Below, piece by piece: positions 13,439-22,166 of a DNA stretch of 28,530 nt. Made by a program: the position numbers and the translations under genes. The DNA is from an uncultured Eubacteriales bacterium (GTDB lineage: Bacteria; Bacillota; Clostridia; Oscillospirales; Butyricicoccaceae). The notes under the pieces were generated by a model. That model saw only the letters and a program-made list of their open reading frames with translations. It ran no database searches and was not told the origin of the DNA. The stretch covers positions 1 through 28,530 of the forward strand of contig CAJTUM010000026.1 in assembly GCA_910579575.1 (NCBI GenBank), given 5' to 3'. Position 1 is the first letter of the stretch. The number at the start of each line of letters is the position of its first letter.

Positions 13439-16279
13439 ATGCTGGATAAAATCATAGTAAAAGGGGCCCGAGTGCATAATCTGCAAAATGTAGACGTCGT
13501 CGTCCCCCGGGACACGCTGACGGTGGTCACCGGCATCTCCGGCTCTGGCAAAAGCTCGCTGGCCTTTGACACCATTTATGCCGAGGGCCAGCGCCGTTAC
13601 GTGGAGTCGCTTTCCTCCTATGCTCGGATGTTTTTGGGGCAGATGGAAAAACCGGACGTGGATTATATCGAGGGCCTGTCGCCCGCCATTTCCATCGACC
13701 AGAAGACCACCTCCAAAAACCCCCGATCCACCGTGGGCACAGTGACGGAAATTTACGACTATCTGCGCCTGCTTTGGGCCCGCGTCGGCACGCCTCACTG
13801 CCCCAAGTGCGGCAAGGAAATCAAGCAGCAGACCATTGACCAGATTATCGACCAGCTGACCGCCCAGCCCGAAGGAACCCGGATGCAGATTCTTGCTCCC
13901 GTAATCCGGGGCAAAAAAGGCGAACATCAGAAGATTTTTGAGGACGCCCGCCGCAGCGGCTTTGTGCGGGTGCGGGCGGACGGCAATTTATACGACCTTT
14001 CGGAAGAAATCAAGCTGGAAAAAAACAAAAAGCACAATATCGAGATTGTTGTGGACCGCATTGTGATGAAGGAAGGAGTCCAGCGCCGCCTGGCCGATTC
14101 GGTGGAAACAGCGGCCAGCCTTTCCGGAGGCCTGGTGGTTGTGGATGTGCCTGGCCAAGGGGAGACGCTGTTTTCTCAAAATTACGCCTGCGAGGACTGC
14201 GGCATTTCCATTGAGGAGCTGGCGCCTCGGCTGTTTTCCTTCAACAACCCCTACGGCGCCTGCCCAGAATGCACTGGATTAGGCATGAAATTAGAGCTGG
14301 ACCCGGACCAAATTATCCCCAACGCCAGCCTTTCTATCAACGAAGGAGCCGTCAAAGCCTCCGGCTGGAGCACGTTGGACGACAACAGCATCGCCCGAAT
14401 GTATTTCAACGCCTTGGCGGAAAAATATGATTTTTCCCTGGACGCGCCGGTCAAGGAGCTTCCCAAGCGGGCCCTTGACGTGATTCTCTACGGCACAAAG
14501 GGAGAAAAGCTGAACCTGCATTGGAAACGGGCTGGAGGCTCCGGGCAATACGTTCAAGCTTTCGAGGGCATTTTGCACAACTTGGAGCGGCGGTACCGAG
14601 AAAGCTCTAGCGAGGCCGTGCGGGAGGAAATTGAGGAGTGCATGAGCCCTATCCCCTGCCAAGCCTGCCATGGCAAGCGGCTGAAACCCGAGGCCCTGGC
14701 CGTCACGGTAGGCGGCCTGAACATCGCGGATTTTACCAATTTCTCCATCGTCCAGGCCATGGACTTTTTGGATCATTTGCAGCTGACCGAGCGGGAAACC
14801 ATGATTGCCGAGCGCATTCTCAAGGAAATCCAGGCCCGCCTTGGTTTTCTGCGCTCCGTAGGCTTGGAATACCTGACGCTTTCCCGCAGCAGCGGCACTT
14901 TGTCCGGCGGAGAGAGCCAACGCATCCGATTGGCCACGCAGATCGGCTCCTCGCTGATGGGCGTGCTGTATATTCTGGACGAGCCTTCCATTGGCTTGCA
15001 CCAGCGGGACAACGCCAAGCTGCTGGCCACCCTGAAGCGGCTGCGGGACTTGGGCAACACCTTGATCGTGGTGGAGCACGACGACGAAACCATGCTGGCG
15101 GCGGACCATATCATCGACGTGGGCCCAGGGGCCGGCGTTCACGGGGGCCAGATTATCTGCGCCGGCGACGCCCAGACGATTATGAACTGCCCAGAATCCC
15201 TGACGGGCCAATATCTCAGCGGTAAGAAGGTCATTCCCCTGCCCCTGGTTCGTCGGTCGGGCAACGGCAATTTCCTCACCGTTCGAGGGGCTCGGGAAAA
15301 CAACCTCAAGGAAGCGGAAGTTTCCATTCCCCTGGGAACGCTGACAGTAGTGACTGGCGTTTCCGGCTCGGGCAAGAGCTCGCTGATTAACGAGATTTTA
15401 TACAAACACCTGGCCGCCGAGCTCAACGGCGCCCGGACCAGACCGGGCAAATTTGACAAAATCGAGGGCTTGGAACATTTGGACAAGGTAATCGCCATCG
15501 ACCAATCGCCCATCGGCCGTACGCCTCGGTCCAACCCGGCCACCTACACCGGCCTGTTCGGCGATATCCGAGATATTTTCGCCAAAACCCAGGACGCCAA
15601 ATCGCGGGGTTACGGCCCGGGCCGCTTTTCCTTCAACACCCGGGGCGGTCGCTGCGAAGCCTGCGGCGGCGGCGGGCTGGTGAAAATTGAAATGCACTTC
15701 CTGCCGGATATTTACGTGCCCTGCGACGTTTGCGGCGGCAAACGGTACAACCGGGAGACGCTGGAGGTGAAATACAAGGGCAAGAACATCTACGAAGTGC
15801 TGGAGATGACGGTGGAAGAGGCCTTGACCTTCTTTGAAAACGTGCCCAAAATCCAGCGGAAGATTCAAACCCTTTACGACGTGGGTTTAGGTTATGTCAA
15901 GCTGGGCCAGCCCTCCACCACCCTGTCCGGCGGCGAGGCCCAGCGAGTCAAGCTGGCCACAGAGCTTTCCCGCCGCCACACCGGAAAAACCATTTATATC
16001 CTGGACGAGCCCACCACCGGCCTGCACATGGCCGACGTACACAAGCTCACCGAGGTATTGGAAGCGTTGGTGGAGGCAGGCAACACCGTCGTTGTGATTG
16101 AACACAATCTGGATGTGATTAAAATTGCGGACTATATCGTCGACCTGGGCCCCGAGGGCGGCGATAAGGGAGGTTTTGTGGTAGCCGCCGGCACGCCGGA
16201 ACAAATCGCTCAAGTTCCTCAATCCTACACCGGCCAATATCTCGCTCCCCTGCTCGGCCAGCAAGAGCGGCGGCCATAG
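13439..16279 (+). CDS. uvrA: Excinuclease ABC subunit A
   Basis: 946-residue UvrA, the damage-sensing ATPase that delivers UvrB. It has two ABC ATPase units: Walker A GISGSGKSS at 32-40 and GVSGSGKSS in the second half, with signatures LSGGESQRIRLA and LSGGEAQRVKLA. Structural zinc sites are visible: CEDC...CPEC in the first half and CEAC...CDVC in the second, plus an insertion module with CPKC and CQAC. The length is normal. I use ATG 13439, which matches the family start; the ribosome binding site is poor (GGAA about 12 bases upstream), so it may rely on uvrB translation or transcription 124 bases upstream. A terminator follows. Confidence 0.98.
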   Translation: MLDKIIVKGARVHNLQNVDVVVPRDTLTVVTGISGSGKSSLAFDTIYAEGQRRYVESLSSYARMFLGQMEKPDVDYIEGLSPAISIDQKTTSKNPRSTVGTVTEIYDYLRLLWARVGTPHCPKCGKEIKQQTIDQIIDQLTAQPEGTRMQILAPVIRGKKGEHQKIFEDARRSGFVRVRADGNLYDLSEEIKLEKNKKHNIEIVVDRIVMKEGVQRRLADSVETAASLSGGLVVVDVPGQGETLFSQNYACEDCGISIEELAPRLFSFNNPYGACPECTGLGMKLELDPDQIIPNASLSINEGAVKASGWSTLDDNSIARMYFNALAEKYDFSLDAPVKELPKRALDVILYGTKGEKLNLHWKRAGGSGQYVQAFEGILHNLERRYRESSSEAVREEIEECMSPIPCQACHGKRLKPEALAVTVGGLNIADFTNFSIVQAMDFLDHLQLTERETMIAERILKEIQARLGFLRSVGLEYLTLSRSSGTLSGGESQRIRLATQIGSSLMGVLYILDEPSIGLHQRDNAKLLATLKRLRDLGNTLIVVEHDDETMLAADHIIDVGPGAGVHGGQIICAGDAQTIMNCPESLTGQYLSGKKVIPLPLVRRSGNGNFLTVRGARENNLKEAEVSIPLGTLTVVTGVSGSGKSSLINEILYKHLAAELNGARTRPGKFDKIEGLEHLDKVIAIDQSPIGRTPRSNPATYTGLFGDIRDIFAKTQDAKSRGYGPGRFSFNTRGGRCEACGGGGLVKIEMHFLPDIYVPCDVCGGKRYNRETLEVKYKGKNIYEVLEMTVEEALTFFENVPKIQRKIQTLYDVGLGYVKLGQPSTTLSGGEAQRVKLATELSRRHTGKTIYILDEPTTGLHMADVHKLTEVLEALVEAGNTVVVIEHNLDVIKIADYIVDLGPEGGDKGGFVVAAGTPEQIAQVPQSYTGQYLAPLLGQQERRP

Positions 16280-16330
16280 CTCAGCCGGCGCGCAGGAAAC
16301 GCGGAGCAAAGCATGGCAAAGAGACCCCAA

Positions 16331-16356
16331 GAGCGGCGGAAACCGCCCTCGTTTTT
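16331..16356 (+). terminator. Terminator of uvrBA
   Basis: Hairpin GAG-C-GGCGG-AAA-CCGCC-CTC (one bulged C) followed by GTTTTT, about 50 bases after the uvrA stop. Confidence 0.75.
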
Positions 16357-16433
16357 CTTGAGCGAATCATTGTCTGCATCCTTCCGCTTTTCCGGCGCGG
16401 CCAGAAACCGGAGATCAACCGCCAAAGGATAGA

Positions 16434-16465
16434 ACAAAGGGAAACGCTTTCGCGTTTCCCTTTGT
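16434..16465. terminator. Terminator of the nfeD-SPFH operon, symmetric hairpin
   Basis: Perfect 14-bp stem, ACAAAGGGAAACGC (16434-16447) with GCGTTTCCCTTTGT (16452-16465), loop of 4. It lies 19 bases past the SPFH stop and faces the uvrA terminator, insulating the convergent genes. No long T-run follows on the minus strand, so efficiency is uncertain. Confidence 0.65.
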
Positions 16466-16483
16466 TTGCGCGCTCAACTGAAT

Positions 16484-17434
16484 TTAATCGTGGAAAATCT
16501 CTTTGGCGGAAGAGGCCAAGCCGGCCAGGCCCTGGATCTCCGAAGGAATGATAATCTTGGTGGCCTTGCCGTCCGAAATCTTCTCCATGGCTTCCAGCGC
16601 CTTGAGCTTGACGACCTGGTCGTTGGGCGCCGAGGCGTTCAGCAGCTTCAGCGAATCGGCCATGGCTTGCTGCACCTGCATGATGGCCTGAGCCTCTGCT
16701 TCAGCCGCCATAATCCGCGCCTCCCGCTCGCCCTGGGCCTTCAGAATAGCGGCCTGTTTGGCGGCGTCCGCCTTCAGGATGGCGGATTGCTTTTCACCCT
16801 CTGCAACCAGAATCTGGCTTTCCTTTTGGCCCTTGGCCCGCAGAACGGATTCCCGGCGTTCTCGTTCGGCCCGCATCTGTTTCTCCATGGCTTCCTGGAT
16901 ATCTTTGGGCGGCATGATGTTTTTCAGCTCCACCCGGTTGATTTTGATGCCCCAAGGGTCGGTGGCCTCGTCCAGCACAGAGCGCATAGTGGTGTTGATA
17001 TGGTCCCGGCTGGTCAGCGTTTGTTCCAACTCCATATCGCCGATGATGTTGCGCAAGGTCGTGGCCGTCAAATTTTCAATGGCCGCCATAGGATGCACGA
17101 CGCCATAGGTAAACTGCTTGGGGTCGGTAACTTGAAAATAGATCACCGTATCGATTTGCATCGTCACGTTGTCCTTGGTGATAACAGGCTGGGGCGGAAA
17201 ATCGGAAACCCGCTCTTTCAACGTCACCTTATTGGCTATTTTTTCTACCAATGGGATGCGGAAATGCAGACCGGTTTCCCAAGTGGCGCTATAGGCGCCC
17301 AATCGCTCCACAATAAAGGCGTTGGCTTGGGGCACGATGGTCACGCAGGATCCCAGCACCACCAGCGCAAAAATCGCCAACAGAATAATGACCAAAATCG
17401 GCGCCACGGCGCCGGCCAATGCGACGGTTAACAT
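16484..17434 (-). CDS. SPFH/Band 7 (stomatin-like, QmcA-type) membrane protein
   Basis: 316-residue membrane scaffold protein. One N-terminal transmembrane segment (about residues 10-30) is followed by the SPFH domain: VPQANAFIVERLGAY, LKERVSDFPPQPVITKDNV, and the helix with INRVELKNIMPPKDIQEAM. A long Ala/Glu/Gln/Lys-rich coiled coil (about 195-265, repeated AEGEKQ.AILKA units) drives oligomerisation. The end, from KISDGKATKIIIP on, is typical of the stomatin/paraslipin group. These proteins form large rings or microdomains in the membrane, often with an FtsH-type or NfeD partner. I chose ATG 17434, which has GGAGG 9 bases upstream. It lies 16 bases after nfeD, in one operon. Confidence 0.92.
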   Translation of the reverse strand: MLTVALAGAVAPILVIILLAIFALVVLGSCVTIVPQANAFIVERLGAYSATWETGLHFRIPLVEKIANKVTLKERVSDFPPQPVITKDNVTMQIDTVIYFQVTDPKQFTYGVVHPMAAIENLTATTLRNIIGDMELEQTLTSRDHINTTMRSVLDEATDPWGIKINRVELKNIMPPKDIQEAMEKQMRAERERRESVLRAKGQKESQILVAEGEKQSAILKADAAKQAAILKAQGEREARIMAAEAEAQAIMQVQQAMADSLKLLNASAPNDQVVKLKALEAMEKISDGKATKIIIPSEIQGLAGLASSAKEIFHD

Positions 17435-17450
17435 ACTCTTCTTCCTCCAT

Positions 17451-17882
17451 TCACTGTTCCAGCGGCTTGACAATGGCCTTGACGCCGGAAATCTGCACAA
17501 CTTCTACTTGAGCGCCTGCGGGAATCGGCGCCGGGTCCTGGCTTCTGGCCGTCCACACTTGGCCGTTGATGCGGACTTGACCCTGGGCGGCTTGATTATC
17601 GATCTCCAAAATCACCACGCCCTGCTGACCCACAATCCGATCTGCGTTGGTCTTTACCTTGCCCAGCCGCAGGCTGCCCGTCCACTTGCGGGTGCTGGCC
17701 AGCAGCAAGGCGGAGCCCGCCACAAAGAGGCTGAGCTGCCACCAAAGGTTGGCCCCCAGCAGAGCGGCGATCATGGCGATCAACGCGCCGCAGGCAAACC
17801 ACACAGAGGTCAGCCCCATGGTGGAAGCCTCGACCAAAACGAAAACAATTACGGCAATCAACCATACAATCGACAGCGGCAT
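17451..17882 (-). CDS. NfeD-family membrane protein (short form)
   Basis: 143-residue protein with two or three closely packed transmembrane helices (about residues 5-24, 26-43 and 48-63), then a C-terminal beta-barrel OB-fold domain (about 80-140, with TNADRIVGQQGVVI, GQVRINGQVWTARS and AGAQVEVVQISG). This is the short NfeD type with no serine protease domain. NfeD partners of SPFH proteins are usually encoded just before them, as here (16-base gap). The pair is thought to shape membrane microdomains; the physiological role in this organism is unknown. ATG 17882 is preceded by a GGGGGG ribosome binding site 8 bases away. Confidence 0.92.
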   Translation of the reverse strand: MPLSIVWLIAVIVFVLVEASTMGLTSVWFACGALIAMIAALLGANLWWQLSLFVAGSALLLASTRKWTGSLRLGKVKTNADRIVGQQGVVILEIDNQAAQGQVRINGQVWTARSQDPAPIPAGAQVEVVQISGVKAIVKPLEQ

Positions 17883-17977
17883 CGGTTTATCCCCCCTTTT
17901 GATGGAATGTTTCCGGCAAACAGTCGTCAGAAATCTGTCTGGCGCAGGCGGCGCCTTATAAAAGATTTCTTGTGAAC

Positions 17978-18005
17978 ATTATATCATATTTTTCCGTTTA
18001 GTAAA
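17978..18005 (-). promoter_or_regulatory. Promoter of the nfeD-SPFH operon
   Basis: Perfect TATAAT at 17983-17978 with TTTACT at 18005-18000, spacing 16, giving a leader of about 90 bases. Confidence 0.55.
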
Positions 18006-18070
18006 GCGTTTCTTGCCGGCTGCGGCAGCGCGGCGGGGCCAGGGATTCCCATACCCAACCCCGCTTTGAC

Positions 18071-18120
18071 CATAGGCCTCGTCAGCCTTCGGCCGCCCCT
18101 CTCCCTTGGCCAAAGAGAAA
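18071..18120. repeat. Second copy-like intergenic GC-rich repeat
   Basis: The gap 18006-18280 between nfeD and the stalk-domain gene has no supported gene. This segment resembles 1321-1375: a TTCG hairpin (GCCTTCGGC) followed by CCCCTCTCCCTTGGC, which compares with CCCCCTCCCTTTGGC there. It is a shorter, more diverged copy. Confidence 0.35.
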
Positions 18121-18163
18121 AGCCCGCCGCCTCGCTTTTGAGCGTTTCCAAAAGCCAGCCCTC

Positions 18164-18192
18164 TTGCCGCCCTTGCTTTGCTGTGATATAAT
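18164..18192 (+). promoter_or_regulatory. Promoter of the stalk-domain gene
   Basis: TTGCCG (18164-18169), 17-base spacer, perfect TATAAT (18187-18192). The leader is about 80 bases. Confidence 0.65.
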
Positions 18193-18280
18193 GGAGGCGT
18201 GCCGCGGGGCCTGAGGCGCAAGCCTTGAAGCGCCGCTTTCATCTGTTGTTTGGTCCATTCCTTATGGGGAGGTTTTTATT

Positions 18281-19402
18281 TTGACAATCCGTTCATTGGC
18301 CCGCCGAGGGGCGGCTCTGGCCCTTTCCGCCGCGCTGGCGCTGACGGCGCCTGCCTGGGCCGCCCCGCAGGACGATTGGCAGACCCTTTACAAAGGGGAA
18401 CTGCGTCGGCTGCTGACCCAGGGAGCGGCGGGCCCCCAAAGCCTTTTCGCCGTGTTGGCCGATTTGAATCTGGACGGCGCGCCGGAGCTTTTCACCCTTT
18501 CCAGCGACGGGCTGACCCAGCGCCAGTATACCGCTGGAGAAGGCCGCCTATCCCCCCTGGCCATGGAAGAAGGAGAGGACTGGGGAGGCCGGCAGCTTCA
18601 GAACCTGCGGCTGTATTTCAACAGCCAGACCGGCCAATATAAGCTGACGGCAGAATATTCCCATTCCGCGGAAAACGGTTTCTCTGCGTCCGGCGGCATT
18701 TCCCTGTATGAATACAGCCTGGAAGGCCAAACCCTCCGCCGCCAGCTGCAATTTCAATATATGGAGGCGTCGGAGGGCGCCGCCTACTATTGCGTCGGCG
18801 AAGACAGCGAACTGGTTTCCCTTTCCGGCTCTCAATACCGAAAAAAAATGGACGATTACTACCAAGGCTTCTCGCTGATCTCCGATTACGCCCCTTCCGT
18901 CTTCGCGCTGTCCGCCGGTTATGACGAAGCCCAGGTGGACCGTATGCTGAAAAATTACCGCCCCTGTCCCGTCCAGGCTCTCCCCGCCCAGACGCTGGTT
19001 TTGGTGGGCGACGCCCAGATTTCCTTTGATATCTACAACATCGGCGGCTCCAGCTATTTCAAGCTTCGGGACCTGGCGCAAGCCCTTAGCGGCTCGGCTA
19101 AACAATTTAACGTGGGCTGGGACAACGAAAGCCGCCAGGTTTCCATTGAAGCAGGAAAGGTTTATCAGCCGGCAGTCGGCGCCGCCGGCGAACCGCTGAG
19201 CGCTGTCCCCGCCTTAGGGCGGCAGCCGTCGGACGGCGGCGTCAGCTTTGGCGGACGGCCTTTCGAGGCGGAAAAATACAACATCGGCGGCTCCAATTAT
19301 TTTAAGCTACGGGATTTGGCTCAGCTGCTGGATTTCCAGGTGCTGTGGGATGAAGCAAGCCGCTCCATCCAAATCGACCCATCCAAACCTTATACCCCAT
19401 GA
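18281..19402 (+). CDS. Secreted protein with two copper-amine-oxidase-like stalk domains
   Basis: 373-residue exported protein. It starts at TTG 18281, supported by GGGGAGG 8 bases upstream and by the signal peptide that follows (basic n-region with Arg-Arg, Ala/Leu-rich core, cleavage after APAWA at residue 27). The middle (about 30-240) has QSLFAVLADLNLDGAPELFTL, a pattern seen in Ca-binding-repeat-like or FG-GAP-like proteins. The C-terminus holds two copies of the stalk-type domain (PF07833-like): IYNIGGSSYFKLRDLAQAL near 251 and KYNIGGSNYFKLRDLAQLL near 332. A 19-base identical DNA repeat underlies them (19034-19052 and 19277-19295). Such domains usually bind the cell wall or extend from it. 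Function unknown beyond that. A second gene follows after 57 bases. Confidence 0.8.
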   Translation: MTIRSLARRGAALALSAALALTAPAWAAPQDDWQTLYKGELRRLLTQGAAGPQSLFAVLADLNLDGAPELFTLSSDGLTQRQYTAGEGRLSPLAMEEGEDWGGRQLQNLRLYFNSQTGQYKLTAEYSHSAENGFSASGGISLYEYSLEGQTLRRQLQFQYMEASEGAAYYCVGEDSELVSLSGSQYRKKMDDYYQGFSLISDYAPSVFALSAGYDEAQVDRMLKNYRPCPVQALPAQTLVLVGDAQISFDIYNIGGSSYFKLRDLAQALSGSAKQFNVGWDNESRQVSIEAGKVYQPAVGAAGEPLSAVPALGRQPSDGGVSFGGRPFEAEKYNIGGSNYFKLRDLAQLLDFQVLWDEASRSIQIDPSKPYTP

Positions 19403-19459
19403 CCTGGGCGGAAAGCCTTTGCCCAGACCCTTATCTTTCCCCGCAAGGAGGCTTTCTTT

Positions 19460-20542
19460 GTGACGCTGTTAGAAAAAACAGACGCTTTTTGGAAATGGTT
19501 TGTGGAAAATCGTCCTGCGCTGGAGCGACTGGCCGACTGCCCCGGAGAACGGGACCCCCAAGAGGCGGCGGCTTTTGTGGAGCAAGGCGTCCGTCTGCTT
19601 TCTCCAGACCTGCGCTATACCTTTGGCGGTCGGCGTCAATTCAGCTTTTCCGCCGGCGGGCAGGAGCCCCTGTTTTACCTGCTGCCCTATGTGGTCAGCC
19701 GCAAGCCGGGCTCTCTGTCCGATTGGAGATTTCATCCTTTCGTGTCGGGCAGCGGCGGCGCCTCCTTTGATTTCCTTATTTATAATACTCGCTGCTCCAC
19801 CGATCAAATCTCGCTGGCCCTGCGTTTTGATCCGGATTCCGCCTCCTTCCAGCTGGAGTTTTATCACCCCGCTCTGTGTGAACTGGACCCTCCGCGGCAG
19901 ATGAGCGCTTTTTACGCCATGATGGACTTGACCATCGGCGAAAGCCTAAGCTGGCTTTTTATCGACGGCGCTCAGCCTCTGGAATCGCCGACGGATAATA
20001 TGTTCCCCCTGTCTCAGCTGGAGGCCCGAATGCGAGAAGCTCTTCAGGCCATGAATCTGCCCCTGCCCAATCGGCCAGACGAGCGATGCGTCCGCTATGG
20101 TTTTCGCCCCCGAAAAAGCATTTTCCCACGGTTCGACGTTTTCGAGGGAACAACCTGCTACACCGGTTTGCTCAACGATTACTACGGCGGCAAAACAGAG
20201 CAGTTTGACGCGCTGCAGGCCTATGGCGCCCGGGCCTGCTATTTATCCTACCCTCGGGACCCGGCGTTGGACGCCGGTCAAGCCCGCCAAATGCGCTATG
20301 AACTGGAAAACGTTCTCCAGCAAGCCCTGGGGCCCAAGGGCAGCGGCCTGGAAACCGGCGTCGTGTTAGGCGGCGCGCTGGGGCGAGAACGCTGCTATAT
20401 CGATCTGCTGCTCTACCATGAGCCGGGCTTCGCTTCCTTGACCCAAGACGCTCTGGCAGGGTATCCTTATTTTTTCTCTCTGGCCGATTTTTGCCTGCTG
20501 TCGCCTCCGGCGCCGCTGTTGAGCGGCCCTCGGTTCAACTGA
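19460..20542 (+). CDS. Protein of unknown function, 360 residues
   Basis: I do not recognise this protein. It starts at GTG 19460, with AAGGAGG 8 bases upstream. There is no signal peptide or clear membrane segment, so it is probably cytoplasmic. The sequence mixes Leu- and aromatic-rich segments. Possible landmarks are LEFYHPALCELDPPRQM (about 135-151) and a C-terminal LGGALGRERCYIDLLLYHEPGF (about 304-325). The second part (residues 225-345) reads like an alpha/beta domain. Transcription is probably shared with the secreted stalk-domain gene 57 bases upstream. Codon use is like its neighbours, with no sign of transfer. Confidence 0.8.
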   Translation: MTLLEKTDAFWKWFVENRPALERLADCPGERDPQEAAAFVEQGVRLLSPDLRYTFGGRRQFSFSAGGQEPLFYLLPYVVSRKPGSLSDWRFHPFVSGSGGASFDFLIYNTRCSTDQISLALRFDPDSASFQLEFYHPALCELDPPRQMSAFYAMMDLTIGESLSWLFIDGAQPLESPTDNMFPLSQLEARMREALQAMNLPLPNRPDERCVRYGFRPRKSIFPRFDVFEGTTCYTGLLNDYYGGKTEQFDALQAYGARACYLSYPRDPALDAGQARQMRYELENVLQQALGPKGSGLETGVVLGGALGRERCYIDLLLYHEPGFASLTQDALAGYPYFFSLADFCLLSPPAPLLSGPRFN

Positions 20543-20668
20543 ATCAAACTATGAGAAAGAAGGTCTTTCTGTTGGGCAAAATTACATAAAGCTAATTTAT
20601 TCCAATCAGCTTGGCCGCGGCGCTTTTGGCGCTGGCCGACGAAGAAAATAAAATAAGGAGGATTTTAT

Positions 20669-22066
20669 ATGAACGCCCAATTTGAATGGCGGGAAGAATT
20701 CAATCTTGGAGTGGAAGAAATCGACAAGGAGCATCAGCGGCTTTTTAAGATTATCAATAAAATCTCCGCCATCCGGGAGGAGGAGAAAAACAGCCAATGG
20801 GCTTGTCAGGAAGGTATTAAATATTTCAAAAGTCATGCTGTGAAGCATTTTGCCGATGAAGAAGCCTATATGGCCTCCATCGGCTATGAAGGGCTGGAGC
20901 AGCATCGTCGCATTCATCAGGGGTTCCGAACATACACCCTGCCCGCCCTGGAACGCGAGCTGGAACAAGCGAACTATTCAGATGAAACGGTGGACCACTT
21001 TCTGGGCGTCTGCGCCGGCTGGCTCATCGGCCATACGCTAACTGAAGATCTGTCTATTGTGGGCAAGCGCCGCGGAACATGGGAAAATCTTTTGCCCGAC
21101 GAACAGTTGGCCGCGATGAAAGAGCTTATCATCCAACTGGTATTCGATATGTTCCGTCTGGAATCCCATTTGGTCAGCGACACATACAGCGGAGAAAAAT
21201 TTGGAAACGGCGTCTATTACCGCCTGATTTATGGAAAAGGCCAAGAAGAGGAGCGGCTGGAAGTGATTATGGTCTTTGAAGAATCGCTGCTGGTTAAGAC
21301 TGTAGGCCGGGCTATGGGCCTTCAAACCAACAAGTTAGACGCTCTTCTGATTCACGCCGCCCGCTACACAGCCCGGCAGTTCGCAGGTCGGATCACCGAG
21401 CACTTGCCCGCTTCGGAGGAATATGAGCTAAAAGAAGAGAACCTTCTTTCCTTTGAGCAGTTCCAAAAAATTTCCCAACGGAAAAAGATACAGGCCAGCC
21501 TGCTCTTTGATACTGGCGAGGGGTATTTCGCCTATTGCGTCATCGCCCCCCATCTGCTGGAAAGCGGCGTGGCCGCCCCAATCCAAGCGGAAAACGTCCT
21601 TTCCGAGGTGGAAAAATATCTGAACCAGCGGGAAGAGGAAGAAACGCTGGAAGAGCAAAACCCCAAGCGGAAGATTTTGGTGGTGGATGATTCCCAAACC
21701 ATTCGGCAGGGCATGAAAAACCTGCTGGACCCAGATTACGAAGTGACGCTGGCCGAATCCGGCGTAGCCGCTATCCGAACCATCACGCTGAACAGACCCG
21801 ATTTGGTGCTGCTGGATTACGAAATGCCTGTCTGCAACGGCAAACAGACCCTGGAAATGCTTCGCTCGGAACAATCATTTACCGATATCCCTGTGATTTT
21901 TCTCACCGGCCAAGACGACCCGGGGATTGTGAAAACGCTGCTCTCCCTGCGGCCTGCCGGATACCTGCTGAAATACTTGAAACCCCAGGAGCTCAAGAAA
22001 AAAATCGACGCCTTTTTTTCCAATACCCAAGCGGCGGCCAAAGCGTGTAACAACGGAGCTCTTTGA
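20669..22066 (+). CDS. Hemerythrin - middle domain - receiver (REC) fusion protein
   Basis: 465 residues in three parts. Residues 1-130 are a bacteriohemerythrin, a di-iron O2- (or NO-) binding domain. All seven usual ligands are present: H22, H60, E64, H79, H83, H122 and D127. The middle (about 150-300) has a phosphatase-like look, perhaps CheX/CheC-like (SGEKFGNGVYYRLIYG and ALLIHAARYTARQFAG); this is a guess. Residues 333-450 are a response-regulator receiver: acidic pocket D340/D341, phosphorylation site D383 in LLDYEMP, T413 in FLTG, K438 in YLKP. No output DNA-binding domain is present. It would link oxygen or redox state to a phospho-relay. ATG 20669 has AAGGAGG 6 bases upstream. Its kinase is not in the window. 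Confidence 0.85.
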   Translation: MNAQFEWREEFNLGVEEIDKEHQRLFKIINKISAIREEEKNSQWACQEGIKYFKSHAVKHFADEEAYMASIGYEGLEQHRRIHQGFRTYTLPALERELEQANYSDETVDHFLGVCAGWLIGHTLTEDLSIVGKRRGTWENLLPDEQLAAMKELIIQLVFDMFRLESHLVSDTYSGEKFGNGVYYRLIYGKGQEEERLEVIMVFEESLLVKTVGRAMGLQTNKLDALLIHAARYTARQFAGRITEHLPASEEYELKEENLLSFEQFQKISQRKKIQASLLFDTGEGYFAYCVIAPHLLESGVAAPIQAENVLSEVEKYLNQREEEETLEEQNPKRKILVVDDSQTIRQGMKNLLDPDYEVTLAESGVAAIRTITLNRPDLVLLDYEMPVCNGKQTLEMLRSEQSFTDIPVIFLTGQDDPGIVKTLLSLRPAGYLLKYLKPQELKKKIDAFFSNTQAAAKACNNGAL

Positions 22067-22087
22067 ACGAGCTGACTGCGACAAAAA

Positions 22088-22124
22088 AATTCCCGCGGAA
22101 TAAAATTCCGCGGGAATTCTTTTA
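22088..22124. terminator. Bidirectional terminator between the hemerythrin and groEL genes
   Basis: Perfect 14-bp stem AATTCCCGCGGAAT (22088-22101) with ATTCCGCGGGAATT (22105-22118) and loop AAA. An A-run lies on the left and CTTTTA on the right, so it can end transcription from either side. Confidence 0.9.
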
Positions 22125-22166
22125 TTGTTTCCAACAGATCCGTTTTTCGGCGATCCTCTTTGCCGA

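Noticed and set aside
19460..20542. Aromatic prenyltransferase (DMATS-like) assignment for the 360-residue protein
   Set aside because: Only loose resemblance in aromatic-rich segments; no diagnostic motif could be pointed to, so left as unknown.
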